Source: Pseudomonas cichorii (GTDB lineage: Bacteria > Pseudomonadota > Gammaproteobacteria > Pseudomonadales > Pseudomonadaceae). From it: a DNA stretch of 64,000 nucleotides. This document shows positions 27,908-37,219 of the stretch, piece by piece; positions within the stretch are counted from its first letter, which is position 1; each line of letters starts with the position of its first letter. The position numbers and the translations under genes are program-made. The DNA lies in assembly GCF_018343775.1 (NCBI RefSeq), contig NZ_CP074349.1, positions 5,074,001 through 5,138,000 of the forward strand, in the 5' to 3' direction. The notes below the pieces were generated by a model. That model had not been told where the DNA came from and did no database searches. It saw only the letters and a program-made list of their open reading frames with translations.

Positions 27908-27930
27908 AGAGGCCTGCGGGCCTCTTTTTT
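27908..27930 (+). terminator. bamD terminator
   Basis: AGAGGCC-TGCG-GGCCTCT followed by TTTTT, 18 bases after the bamD stop. Confidence 0.9.
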
Positions 27931-28085
27931 ATTTCTTGCGACCGAATTGCCTTGTCTGTCGGAGGCGGCTTGCCGGCGCCCTTCATTTGCCAGAGCCAAT
28001 TAATTCGCGAAAGACCATTACACTCTGTCCGCCCGCCTGCTCCTTGGCTACACTGCGAACTCTTCAATCATTAAGCCTGGTAGTC

Positions 28086-28325
28086 ATGATTCGCATAATT
28101 ATGTGGGTCGCGTTGATCGCGGCAGCGGTGTGGTTCGTCAAGCGCCTGCTCAACCCACCTGCTCCGAAAAAACGTGCCGAGCCGCCAGAAGCGGTGGCAT
28201 CGCCCATGGTGCGTTGCGCCCATTGCGGCGTTCATCTTCCTCGTGATCGTGCATTGAGCCAGGAACAACAATGGTTTTGCAGCGAAGCGCACAGGCTAGA
28301 AGGCCCAGCGACTCGTGACCGCTGA
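28086..28325 (+). CDS. PP0621-family small zinc-finger-like membrane protein
   Basis: 79 residues from ATG 28086. One N-terminal membrane helix (IRIIMWVALIAAAVWFVKRLL), a Pro-rich linker, then 'RCAHCGVHLPRD...QWFCSEAH', a Cys-x2-Cys...Cys...His set that could bind zinc. Length and pattern match the PP0621 family found between bamD and pilS in Pseudomonas. The end overlaps the GTG start of pilS by 11 bases, so the two are probably co-translated. Function unknown. Confidence 0.85.
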   Translation: MIRIIMWVALIAAAVWFVKRLLNPPAPKKRAEPPEAVASPMVRCAHCGVHLPRDRALSQEQQWFCSEAHRLEGPATRDR

Positions 28326-29907
28326 GACGCTTTCACTCGGCAGCCCCCAAGCGCAACGGATCCTGCGGCTGTATCACCTTTATCGACTGACCATTGGCAT
28401 CGTGCTGGTGCTGTTGATCTCCAGCGACCTGGACACCGAACTGTTGCAACTGGCCAACCTGAATCTGTTTCGGGCTGGCTGCTGGCTGTATCTGGTATTC
28501 AACATTCTGGTTGTGGTGCTGCTTGAGCGCCCCAGCCATAAAGTACAGCTCTTCAGCCTGGCAGTGACCGATACGGTGATGCTGTCAGGGCTGTTCTATG
28601 CAGCGGGCGGCACTTCAAGTGGTATCGGCAATCTGCTGATTGCCTCGGTCGCCATCAGTAATGTCCTGTTGCGCGGCCGCCTTGGTCTGTTGATTGCTGC
28701 TGTTTCCGCCATCGGCATCATTTACCTGACTTTCTTCATCAGCTTCATCAGCCCGCTGGCCTCAAATGATTATGTGCAGGCCAGTACGCTGGGCGCCTTG
28801 TGCTTTGCCGCCGCCATGCTGGTACAGGCACTGACCGCCCGCATGCAGGTGAGCGAAGTACTGGCCGAACAGCGTGCCGCCGATGTCGACCAGCTCGAAG
28901 AACTCAATGGCCTGATCCTGCAACGCATGCGCACCGGCATTCTGGTGCTCGACTCGCGCCGCCAGGTGCTGCTGGCCAATCAGGGCGCCTTGAGCCTGCT
29001 GGGCCATGAGCAACTGGTCGGCCAGGTCATCGATCAATACTCGCCACAACTGGTGGATCGCCTCCGGCAATGGCTGATCAACCCCATCATGGCACCGCGC
29101 AGCATATCGACCTCAGCCATCGGCCCGATCCTGCAACCGAGCTTTGCCGCACTCAACCGTGGCGACCAGCGCCAGACGCTGATCTTTCTGGAAGACCTCT
29201 CGCAGGTTGCCCATCAGGCCCAGCAACTGAAGCTTGCAGCATTGGGTCGTCTGACAGCCGGTATCGCCCATGAGATCCGCAACCCGCTGGGCGCTGTCAG
29301 CCACGCGGCGCAACTGCTCAATGAATCGGAAGAGCTGTCAGCACCGGACCGACGACTCGGGCAGATCATTCATGATCAGTCGCGACGCATCAATGTGGTG
29401 ATCGAGAACGTCCTGCAACTGTCCAGGCGCCGCGAAACCGAACCCGAACTGCTTGACCTGCGAACCTGGCTGGAGAGTTTCGTCGCGGACTTTCGCAGTT
29501 CCGCACCAGCCAACCAAAATGTGCATACCGAGATCGGCCAGGGCATGCTCACCACGCGCATGGACCCGGAGCAATTGAATCAGGTGCTGACCAACCTGCT
29601 GCACAACGGCTTACGGTACAGCGGCAAGAACCATGACATAGCGCAGGTCTGGCTGAAACTGTTCCACAATCCGGAAAACGACCTACCGACCCTGGAAGTT
29701 CTCGATGACGGCCCTGGCGTATCCGAGCAGCATCTGGCCAAACTCTTCGAGCCCTTTTTCACCACAGAAAGCAAAGGTACCGGCCTTGGCCTCTACCTTT
29801 CCCGGGAACTGTGCGAAAGCAATCAGGCGCATCTGGATTACTCCCTTCGCCACGAAGGCGGTAGCTGCATGCGTATCACTTTCGCTCACCCGTTCAAGTT
29901 GAGCTGA
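28315..29907 (+). CDS. pilS: Sensor histidine kinase PilS
   Basis: 530 residues from a GTG that lies inside the preceding gene. Six N-terminal membrane helices (about 20-180), a PAS-like linker (about 195-290, 'NGLILQRMRTGILVLDSRRQ' split), then the kinase: phospho-acceptor His in 'GIAHEIRNPLGAVSHAAQLL', N box 'LTNLLHNGLRYSG', G boxes 'DDGPGVS' and 'GTGLGLYLSRE'. In P. aeruginosa PilS senses PilA levels in the membrane and controls PilR. The length equals the P. aeruginosa protein. Confidence 0.95.
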   Translation: MTAETLSLGSPQAQRILRLYHLYRLTIGIVLVLLISSDLDTELLQLANLNLFRAGCWLYLVFNILVVVLLERPSHKVQLFSLAVTDTVMLSGLFYAAGGTSSGIGNLLIASVAISNVLLRGRLGLLIAAVSAIGIIYLTFFISFISPLASNDYVQASTLGALCFAAAMLVQALTARMQVSEVLAEQRAADVDQLEELNGLILQRMRTGILVLDSRRQVLLANQGALSLLGHEQLVGQVIDQYSPQLVDRLRQWLINPIMAPRSISTSAIGPILQPSFAALNRGDQRQTLIFLEDLSQVAHQAQQLKLAALGRLTAGIAHEIRNPLGAVSHAAQLLNESEELSAPDRRLGQIIHDQSRRINVVIENVLQLSRRRETEPELLDLRTWLESFVADFRSSAPANQNVHTEIGQGMLTTRMDPEQLNQVLTNLLHNGLRYSGKNHDIAQVWLKLFHNPENDLPTLEVLDDGPGVSEQHLAKLFEPFFTTESKGTGLGLYLSRELCESNQAHLDYSLRHEGGSCMRITFAHPFKLS

Positions 29908-29909
29908 GC

Positions 29910-31250
29910 ATGACCCAACGGCAAAAGATCCTGATAGTCGATGATGAGCCGGACATTCGTGAACTCCTGGAGATCACCCTCGGCCGCATGAAACTCGATA
30001 CCCACAGCGCCCGCAATGTGACCGAGGCCCGCGAGTGGCTGGCCCGCGAGCCATTCGACATGTGCCTGACCGACATGCGCCTGCCTGACGGCAATGGCCT
30101 GGAGCTGGTGCAGCATATTCAGCAGGTTTACCCACAGACACCCGTGGCAATGATCACCGCCCATGGCAGCCTGGATATGGCCATCCATGCACTGAAGGCC
30201 GGGGCATTCGACTTCCTGACCAAACCGGTGGACCTGACCCGGCTTCGTGAACTGGTCAGCAGCGCCTTGCGTCTGAAGCCCGGCGCCCCGGCAGAACGCA
30301 GCATCGACAGTCGTCTGCTGGGCAACTCCCCACCGATGCGTGCCTTGCGCAAGCAAATCGACAAACTGGCTCGCAGCCAGGCGCCGATCTATATCAGTGG
30401 CGAATCGGGGAGCGGCAAGGAACTGGTCGCGCGGCTGATTCATGAGCAAGGGCCACGCATCGACAAGCCTTTCGTGCCAGTCAACTGCGGGGCGATACCG
30501 TCGGAATTGATGGAAAGCGAGTTCTTCGGCCATCGCAAAGGCAGCTTTACCGGCGCCCATGAAGACAAGCCGGGGCTGTTTCAGGCGGCCAATAACGGCA
30601 CGCTGTTTCTGGATGAAGTCGCTGACTTGCCGCTGGCCATGCAGGTAAAGCTACTGCGGGCCATACAGGAAAAATCCATCCGCAGCGTCGGTGGTCAGCA
30701 AGAGCAAGTGGTGGATGTGCGCATTCTCTGCGCCACCCACAAGGACTTGAACGCCGAGGTCGCTGCCGGGCGCTTCCGGCAGGATTTGTATTACCGCCTG
30801 AACGTCATCGAACTGCGAGTGCCGCCCTTGCGTGAGCGGCGTGAAGATATCGACCAACTGGTCGGCAGTGTCCTGCTGCGTCTGGCGGCCAACTGCGGCC
30901 AGGCCTCGGCACGCCTGCACCCTCAGGCGCTGGAAACCCTGAAAAGCTACCGCTTCCCCGGCAATGTCCGCGAGCTGGAAAACATGCTGGAGCGTGCTTA
31001 CACCCTTTGCGAAAACGATGAAATCCACGCCTCGGACCTTCGCCTGGCCGAGTCCGGTACGCCTCAGGAGCACGACGGCCACAATCTGGCCGATATCGAT
31101 AACCTGGAAGATTACCTGGAAAGCATCGAACGCAAACTGATCCTGCAAGCCCTGGAGGAAACCCGCTGGAACCGGACTGCGGCAGCGCAGCGCCTGAGCC
31201 TGTCATTCAGATCGATGCGTTACCGGTTGAAGAAGCTGGGGCTGGATTGA
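29910..31250 (+). CDS. pilR: Sigma54-dependent response regulator PilR
   Basis: 446 residues. Receiver domain with acidic pocket VDDEPD and phospho-acceptor Asp in 'CLTDMRLPDG'; AAA+ domain with GESGSGKE, the sigma54-contact loop GSFTGA and 'TLFLDEVADLP'; Fis-type HTH at the end (NRTAAAQRLSLSFRSMRYRL). It activates type IV pilin transcription. It begins 2 bases after the pilS stop. Its intact GSFTGA contrasts with the degenerate loop in the regulator at 11537. Confidence 0.96.
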   Translation: MTQRQKILIVDDEPDIRELLEITLGRMKLDTHSARNVTEAREWLAREPFDMCLTDMRLPDGNGLELVQHIQQVYPQTPVAMITAHGSLDMAIHALKAGAFDFLTKPVDLTRLRELVSSALRLKPGAPAERSIDSRLLGNSPPMRALRKQIDKLARSQAPIYISGESGSGKELVARLIHEQGPRIDKPFVPVNCGAIPSELMESEFFGHRKGSFTGAHEDKPGLFQAANNGTLFLDEVADLPLAMQVKLLRAIQEKSIRSVGGQQEQVVDVRILCATHKDLNAEVAAGRFRQDLYYRLNVIELRVPPLRERREDIDQLVGSVLLRLAANCGQASARLHPQALETLKSYRFPGNVRELENMLERAYTLCENDEIHASDLRLAESGTPQEHDGHNLADIDNLEDYLESIERKLILQALEETRWNRTAAAQRLSLSFRSMRYRLKKLGLD

Positions 31251-31256
31251 ACCCGG

Positions 31257-31300
31257 TTCGCGAATGAATTGGCTCTTATAGTGGCGAATTCATTCGCGAA
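31257..31300. repeat. REP-type inverted repeat between pilR and thiO
   Basis: TTCGCGAATGAATT (31257-31270) and its exact complement AATTCATTCGCGAA (31287-31300) flank 16 bases. The element sits between convergent pilR and thiO, can act as a terminator for both, and its left two-thirds lies within the thiO coding end. Confidence 0.85.
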
Positions 31301-32388
31301 AAAACCGGTATATAAGGAGCCGGATCGATAATCGGCTCATGCCCCAGCAGCAGATCCGTCAACAACTGGCAAGATGCAGGCGCCAGCACCAGACCGTTGC
31401 GGTAGTGCCCACAGTTCAGCCACAGCCCCTCGAAATCCTCCAGCGGGCCGATAAAGGGAATGCCTTCGGGCGAACCGGGACGCAGCCCTGCCCACTGGGC
31501 AACGGGCTCGGCATTGGCCAGTTCGGGAATCAATTCGATGGCCGAAGCCTTGAGGCTTTCCAGCGCAGCCGTGGTCGGCGTCTTGTCGAAGCCTTCGTGC
31601 TCCAGCGTGCTACCGATCAAGATATGACCATCACGACGCGGGATGGCGTAACGTCCCTTGGCCAGCACCATGCTCGACAGGAAGTCGGACGCGCACTTGT
31701 AGAGAATCATCTGGCCCTTGACCGGCTCGACGGGTAATTCCAGGCCCAGGGTCTTGAGCAACTCACCGCTCCACGCTCCCGCCGCCAGCACGACACGGTC
31801 GCCCAGAATATCGCCCGTTGGCGTGCAGACACCCCGAACAATATTGCCCTCGCGAACAAACCCGCTGACTTCGCACTGCTCGCGAATCTCGACATTGGGC
31901 AAAGCCAGCAACGCCGCCTTGAGGGATTTCACCAGACGAGGATTACGCACATTGGCCACATCGGCCATGTAAATGGCCCTTGAGTAACCCTGCCCCAACG
32001 CCGGCACCGCATCGTGAACAGCCGACACATCGACACTGCTCAGCGGTCGTTGCTCGCGGGCCGCCCAATTCAGGGCTTGCTGCTCATCGTCCAGGTCCAG
32101 CCAGTACAGACCTGTCTTGTGAACTTCAGGATCAACGCCCGTACGAGCAAACAGGCGTTCGGCCAGATGCGGGTAGAAGTCCTGGGACCAGTGAGCCAGG
32201 GCGGTAACTGCCGGGCTGTAGCGCCATGGATAGAGTGGCGACACGATCCCGCCACCCGCCCATGAAGACTCCTGACCGACGCCGGAGCGATCAAGCAACA
32301 CGACACTGGCCACTTCGGCGGCAAGGTTGAAGGCAGTCAACAACCCGATAACACCACCACCGACGATCACTACATGTTGCTTGTGCAT
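31276..32388 (-). CDS. thiO: Glycine oxidase ThiO
   Basis: 370 residues. FAD-binding fold at the N-terminus (VVIVGGGVIGLLTAFNL), DAO-family second contact 'VVLAAGAWSGELL', and C-terminal 'WAGLRPGSPEGIPFIGP' plus 'WLNCGHYRNGLVLAPAS', diagnostic of ThiO. It oxidises glycine to iminoglycine for the thiazole ring of thiamine. The last residues (SRMNSPL) are encoded by the REP element, so the natural C-terminus has been replaced or extended by repeat sequence. Confidence 0.93.
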   Translation of the reverse strand: MHKQHVVIVGGGVIGLLTAFNLAAEVASVVLLDRSGVGQESSWAGGGIVSPLYPWRYSPAVTALAHWSQDFYPHLAERLFARTGVDPEVHKTGLYWLDLDDEQQALNWAAREQRPLSSVDVSAVHDAVPALGQGYSRAIYMADVANVRNPRLVKSLKAALLALPNVEIREQCEVSGFVREGNIVRGVCTPTGDILGDRVVLAAGAWSGELLKTLGLELPVEPVKGQMILYKCASDFLSSMVLAKGRYAIPRRDGHILIGSTLEHEGFDKTPTTAALESLKASAIELIPELANAEPVAQWAGLRPGSPEGIPFIGPLEDFEGLWLNCGHYRNGLVLAPASCQLLTDLLLGHEPIIDPAPYIPVFSRMNSPL

Positions 32389-32416
32389 TTTGGTCTCTAG
32401 GCAAAGAAAAAAGGAG

Positions 32417-32815
32417 TTAACGCCCCCAGCAGTCCTTGGTTGTCACGCCGCTGGTGGCGCCTGTATTGCTGATTGCCCCGGTGTTCGTGATGACAAAACT
32501 GCCGCATTTGTCACCACTCATGAGCGAGCCGGTTGGGGTAGCGGTCAAGGTGAAGCCTGTGGCGGTGAGGACCGGGCCAATGTTGTAATAACTATTGCCG
32601 CCACTCAAACCTTGCGCTCCGACGTAGGTGCCATTTCTTGAAAAGAAACGCTCAAGGGCCTGGGTCTGCTCCGAAAGCAGGCTGGCAATGGCCGAACGCT
32701 GAGTACGCTTCGTGTATTCGACATAACTGGGGTAAGCAACGGCCGCCAGAATACCGACAATCGCCACGACGATCATGAGTTCGATCAAGGTAAAGCCTCT
32801 GGATACTGCTCGCAT
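32417..32815 (-). CDS. pilE: Type IV pilus minor pilin PilE
   Basis: 132 residues. Short leader MRAVSRG cut before [20 protein letters not shown] (prepilin peptidase site G/F with Glu5). C-terminal pair Cys in 'GDKCGSF' and 'TKDCWG' can form the usual disulfide. Last gene of the minor-pilin operon, directly after pilY1; no pilY2 lies between them (12-base gap). Confidence 0.93.
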   Translation of the reverse strand: MRAVSRGFTLIELMIVVAIVGILAAVAYPSYVEYTKRTQRSAIASLLSEQTQALERFFSRNGTYVGAQGLSGGNSYYNIGPVLTATGFTLTATPTGSLMSGDKCGSFVITNTGAISNTGATSGVTTKDCWGR

Positions 32816-32827
32816 GAATCACCTTCC

Positions 32828-35800
32828 CTACTGGATTTGTCGCCACATGATGCGCTGGAAGACGTTGGCACTCCCGCCCTTTTCCAGCAGCTTGACTGGC
32901 GTTCCGCCACTGGAGTCGATCAGGTATTTGTTGTCGTTGTTGCCGTTGGTGCCTGCCACGATGGAAGCGACCACCGGAATCCCCGTACCGATCCCAAGGC
33001 CGGCAACGAGGGTGTCGGCAGCGGTAATGTCATTGTCGCCGTTGGTATCGAGCACCTGATAATTGAGCATGCTGCCGGTGGCGGCATCCAGCTCGAACAG
33101 ACGCCCGGTACCGGTACTTTCACACGGGTCGGTGGAGTTCACCGAGGCCGTGGTGAAAATGATACGGCCACGAGAGGTCTGTGCAGGATAGATAATCCTT
33201 TCGCCCAAGTAAGGCGCAGCGGTTGCCAGTGGCATGTACCAGCCCTTCTTGGTGGCCCAGTCCACATCGTTGGTAGTGGAAGTGAAGTAAGTATTGCCAT
33301 TGCCGGTCACCGAACCATTGACCGCCTGGGCCTGCAGGTTGGCTTCAACAATATTGCCTGACCCGGCGTCACCATCCCAGATGGCGTAAAAGTCCTGCAA
33401 GGCGCTGGTCTGCTTGTCAGTGGTTTCACTGAATTTACCGGTACCGAAATACACAAGCTTGCCGTTGAGCGGGTGATCGATTAACAGCGGCTGTACAGTA
33501 ATCGGCTGGTTGGCTCCCCTTGGCGCAGTGAACAACGGCGAACCATTGAAAGCGACCCTCCAGCTGGAAGCCGCCGCACCACTCATGTCGAACTTCCACA
33601 TACGCCCCTTGAGGTCCCCGGCATAAGCAGCCTGAACGACGTTCTGCGAATTGACCCGCAGCTTGACCGAGGACAGGCCGTTATCAGTCTCACCACTGAC
33701 GACAAGCGGTGTCTGGATTTCCGCAATGAATGCGCCTGTATTGGCATTCAGCACGAACAGCGACGCCCGGCCTGTAAAACTGCCATAGCCATTGCCCACC
33801 ACCATGATGCCGGTCCCGTCGGCCATACGCGCTACATCAGGCTTGGAGTAGGTATAACCCAGGTTATTGAACCTGTTATTGGTGTCGGAGGTGTCCGGTG
33901 CCTTGACCTCCCACATTGCCTCGGGGGTATTGCTGGTCCCTTCAAACAGTTTGATCGCAAAGAACGCCTTGCCCCCCGCCCCCAGACCGGAGAAAGCGAC
34001 TGTACGCCATGCCGAGCCAGCGGATAATTGAGTATCGAAAACCGCAATCTGCCCATCAACCGTGAACTTGTGCACCCCGGAACCGTAGTTGGTTGAAGAG
34101 ATGGTCGCCAGAGACGCCAGCGACGTGGAAGGCATATAGGCGTATCGCCGCACCCCGTTACTAGCATTGATGACATTGAAGAAGCCATCGTTAGCATTGG
34201 CCAGAAGGCTGTAGGTCATGTTGCTGTTCTTGTTGGCCAGGTAGGTGGTGTAACTGGTATCGCCAACCAGATCGGCAGCTGTCTTTTCAGTGGGCAACCC
34301 CGCGCCCAGCGTAGAGTTGATGATATCGCCGAGCAGCCTGGTGCGCGTGCGCAACTTGGCGTTCGCAGTGCCCTTGGCCCAGGCAATCACCTCTGGCCCC
34401 GTCACGCCTGTAGGCAGTGTGGTCGTGAATGCAAGCTGCTGTGCCGGACTGAAATTGAGGAAGTCCAGTGTAATTCTCGCGGATGCAGTCCCTGTAGTCC
34501 CCGTGTTCCATGACTCGAAAACAGGTGCAGTAGAACTGCTGACAATCGTGCTGTCCGTCGTCCAGACCGGAGCACTCAAGGCTCCGGTCGTGGCATTCAG
34601 ATTGAAGGCCCTGACGGTACCGTGCCAGTCGGTCGGGTCGTAGAGCGTCTGGTAAAACTGTGTTCCGGCCTGGAGGGTCGATGAACTTGATACGCCACCA
34701 CCGCCGGAGCCTGCCTTGGCGTAGATGTCAGTAAGCGCAAGGTTCAATGCGGTATTCAGACCGGCACTGTCGTTGGCCTGGAAGTATTTGGCACGTCCAT
34801 GATTATCGTCTGCGGCATCGATAAGCATCTGGTTATCGAGCGTGAAGCCGATCGTGTATGTGCTCAGGTTCTGCCTCGGGAAACCGGCATTGTCCCAACT
34901 TCTACCCGTCAGATCGCCGCCCGGGGAAGTGGAGTCTTTGCGCATGTCAATGTCATAGGCGAACTTGGCAATATCGTCCAGATAGAGCGTATCCCCTTCA
35001 TTGGCCTCATTGGTATTCGGGCCATCATTGTTGACACGATCCCAATTGGGCAAGTAACGATTGGGATCATCTACATCATTGGTGGGAAAGTTCTTGTCGT
35101 ACGTAGGTAGACCATCCGTCAATACAACACCGTAGTTCTTCTGGCAACGATATTGAATGGGGCTTGTAAAGGTTGTCGGGGAATTGGTGTATGCCGGAAA
35201 AGGAGTAAGCCCGCGAAAATAACGAGTCACCTGATAATAGGTTTCAGCAAGGGGCGTGTTGGCCTCTGCAGTCAACGCCGAAATCGCAGCTCGCAGATTC
35301 CTGTAGTTTGTATCGGCAGTCGCCTGAGTAACGCCTGCCTGATAAGTCGTGGCCGGAACAGGCGATAAGTCACTCACCGCCTGCTTGATATTACCACCCG
35401 GTCCTCTGTCGTTATTGTTGGGGGGATTATAAGTCGCCAACCCGATACGCAATGACCGGTTGGCATCGACCAGTCCCAATGCAACAGAAATGGCAGAGGT
35501 CAAACGGCTTTCGGTCGGTATATTCGCCACACTGCGGCCAGCATTGACTTCGGAAACCAGATAAGACAGATAAGCACCGGGATAACGTGTATTACCGGAC
35601 CTTGCAGGGTCAGGCAATGAGATACAGGTCACCGAAGAAGCATTCCTGTAAAAACCATAACCACTGTTACACCCATCAGTACTCAGGCTACCCACAGTTA
35701 CATAATCGGAATCCCCCGTATTGATTTGTGCCCCCCTTGAATAAGAACCACAAATAAATAAAAAACAATTGGATTGAGACTCATAAATAACAGGCCACGA

Positions 35801-36010
35801 CGCCGACGCATTGAACCCCGAGGCAAAAATGATCGTATCCATACTGCCGGAGTTATCCACCTGCAACATGACATTGGGCGTAACGGCAGAAGCACTCAGC
35901 AACGGTACTTGTGAAGGTGTGAACGCATAAACCGGCGCAGACAGATAAAGCGCTGCCAAGGCACCATACGCATACTTCAACCCGCGCCGAAGTGTCTTAG
36001 CAATTGGCAT
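32828..36010 (-). CDS. pilY1: Pilus tip adhesin/assembly protein PilY1
   Basis: 1060 residues from ATG 36010, which follows GGAGAG and begins a signal peptide (to about VYA, residue 29); the open frame begins at 36088. A von Willebrand A-like N-terminal part has the metal site DNSGSM at about 52-57. The C-terminal half is a beta-propeller typical of PilY1 (PF05567), with an EF-hand-like loop DTNGDNDITAAD near the end. PilY1 works at the pilus tip in attachment, twitching and surface sensing. The start overlaps the pilX end by 14 bases. Confidence 0.95.
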   Translation of the reverse strand: MPIAKTLRRGLKYAYGALAALYLSAPVYAFTPSQVPLLSASAVTPNVMLQVDNSGSMDTIIFASGFNASASWPVIYESQSNCFLFICGSYSRGAQINTGDSDYVTVGSLSTDGCNSGYGFYRNASSVTCISLPDPARSGNTRYPGAYLSYLVSEVNAGRSVANIPTESRLTSAISVALGLVDANRSLRIGLATYNPPNNNDRGPGGNIKQAVSDLSPVPATTYQAGVTQATADTNYRNLRAAISALTAEANTPLAETYYQVTRYFRGLTPFPAYTNSPTTFTSPIQYRCQKNYGVVLTDGLPTYDKNFPTNDVDDPNRYLPNWDRVNNDGPNTNEANEGDTLYLDDIAKFAYDIDMRKDSTSPGGDLTGRSWDNAGFPRQNLSTYTIGFTLDNQMLIDAADDNHGRAKYFQANDSAGLNTALNLALTDIYAKAGSGGGGVSSSSTLQAGTQFYQTLYDPTDWHGTVRAFNLNATTGALSAPVWTTDSTIVSSSTAPVFESWNTGTTGTASARITLDFLNFSPAQQLAFTTTLPTGVTGPEVIAWAKGTANAKLRTRTRLLGDIINSTLGAGLPTEKTAADLVGDTSYTTYLANKNSNMTYSLLANANDGFFNVINASNGVRRYAYMPSTSLASLATISSTNYGSGVHKFTVDGQIAVFDTQLSAGSAWRTVAFSGLGAGGKAFFAIKLFEGTSNTPEAMWEVKAPDTSDTNNRFNNLGYTYSKPDVARMADGTGIMVVGNGYGSFTGRASLFVLNANTGAFIAEIQTPLVVSGETDNGLSSVKLRVNSQNVVQAAYAGDLKGRMWKFDMSGAAASSWRVAFNGSPLFTAPRGANQPITVQPLLIDHPLNGKLVYFGTGKFSETTDKQTSALQDFYAIWDGDAGSGNIVEANLQAQAVNGSVTGNGNTYFTSTTNDVDWATKKGWYMPLATAAPYLGERIIYPAQTSRGRIIFTTASVNSTDPCESTGTGRLFELDAATGSMLNYQVLDTNGDNDITAADTLVAGLGIGTGIPVVASIVAGTNGNNDNKYLIDSSGGTPVKLLEKGGSANVFQRIMWRQIQ

Positions 36011-36500
36011 AAATACTCTCCAGCACCGTTCTCGATGTGCCCAGGATGGCGACTGACGTGACACGGTAAAGCGTAACGGTGCCTGCACAGGTAGGCGGGC
36101 GTTTTATGGGTGTTGCCGTGGTGCCAAGATTCTGGATGCCATAAAAACCACCTCCCGCTGCTGCAACCCAGCTCACCCCGGATGTGCCATTTGTACCGGC
36201 AGCAGTAAGCGTGGTGGATTCGGCAGGCGGGGCGCAGGTTGTGTTATTGGTGCATTTGGCCATGGTGAAACCCACAACCCGGATGGACGACTCGCCCAGT
36301 CGCAATGCAGCTTCGGCTCTCTGAAAGGACTGATTGCGCAAGCCCACACTGCCCGCCATCTTCTCCTGCAAGGTGGCATTCTGCATGGAGGAAATCCCCA
36401 ACAATGTCAGCAGCAACAGAAATACCAGGCTGACCAGCAATACCATTCCGGATTGTCGGGCCGGGAATGCCGGCATGATGCAAAACCGCTTTGTATTCAT
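35997..36500 (-). CDS. pilX: Type IV pilus minor pilin PilX
   Basis: 167 residues from ATG 36500 (AAAGGG upstream); an in-frame TTG at 36518 overlaps the pilW stop. The pre-pilin site is QSG/MVLLVSLVFLLLLTLLG; residue +5 is Val, not Glu, as in PilX/GspK-type tip pilins. The segment 'MQNATLQEKMAGSVGLRNQSFQRAEAAL' (split) is the PilX_N signature. Confidence 0.92.
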   Translation of the reverse strand: MNTKRFCIMPAFPARQSGMVLLVSLVFLLLLTLLGISSMQNATLQEKMAGSVGLRNQSFQRAEAALRLGESSIRVVGFTMAKCTNNTTCAPPAESTTLTAAGTNGTSGVSWVAAAGGGFYGIQNLGTTATPIKRPPTCAGTVTLYRVTSVAILGTSRTVLESIYANC

Positions 36501-36514
36501 TGCATACGGCCCTT

Positions 36515-37219
36515 TCAAAAGCGATTACGCAGGTAGGCAACCACATTGTATTGCTGGTTTCTGACACGACCATCCGGATCTTGCAGGGTCAGACTGATAC
36601 GAACGCTGCGTATATCGGGCGCATTGGCAGCCGAGATCGTCGAGGTATAGGTCATGGGGTTACCCGCTATACCAAAGGAAACATCGAAGGCACTGACGTT
36701 TTGCAGCAACGGCTGCGCAGTCCCGCCTGTGCCGTATTTGATGGTCAGGTTCTGGCCGGTAAGGGTGTAGACCAACTGACGCATCGGGAACGCGGTTTGC
36801 CCTGCCGCAGGCGCTCTTGCCCCGGCATAAAGCTGGGTAGAGGTCTGGCAGTCGGAGACTATCGTCCAGGTCGGTGAGCTGCCGGTGGTGCCGATATCGG
36901 AGGTCACCAGAGTCAGGGTTTTATTGGCGTTATCCCACAGGATGGGGTTATCCAGCGCAGCAGGCCATGCAATGGCAGGTGCAGTCGGCACATAGTTGCT
37001 GAACCCCAGACAGCCATACATCCCGGTCATTCGGATTTCCTGCATCAGTTTGCTCAGCACGAAACGCGCATCTTCCTGCATGCGGGCCGAGGCATTCTGG
37101 GTCAGGAAGGTGCCTCGGGAGGCGCTGAATATCTGGATGATGCCCATGCTGACCACCAGCCCCAACACCAGCGCCACCATGATTTCGATCAGGCCAAAGC
37201 CTCTGGATGACTTCTTCAT
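36515..37219 (-). CDS. pilW: Type IV pilus minor pilin PilW
   Basis: 234 residues. Pre-pilin site SRG/FGLIEIMVALVLGLVVSMG with Glu5. 'ARMQEDARFVLSKLMQEIRMTGMYGC' is the characteristic PilW stretch, split here across the helix end. It is coupled by a 4-base overlap with pilV upstream and lies in the order fimU-pilV-pilW-pilX-pilY1-pilE. Confidence 0.93.
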   Translation of the reverse strand: MKKSSRGFGLIEIMVALVLGLVVSMGIIQIFSASRGTFLTQNASARMQEDARFVLSKLMQEIRMTGMYGCLGFSNYVPTAPAIAWPAALDNPILWDNANKTLTLVTSDIGTTGSSPTWTIVSDCQTSTQLYAGARAPAAGQTAFPMRQLVYTLTGQNLTIKYGTGGTAQPLLQNVSAFDVSFGIAGNPMTYTSTISAANAPDIRSVRISLTLQDPDGRVRNQQYNVVAYLRNRF

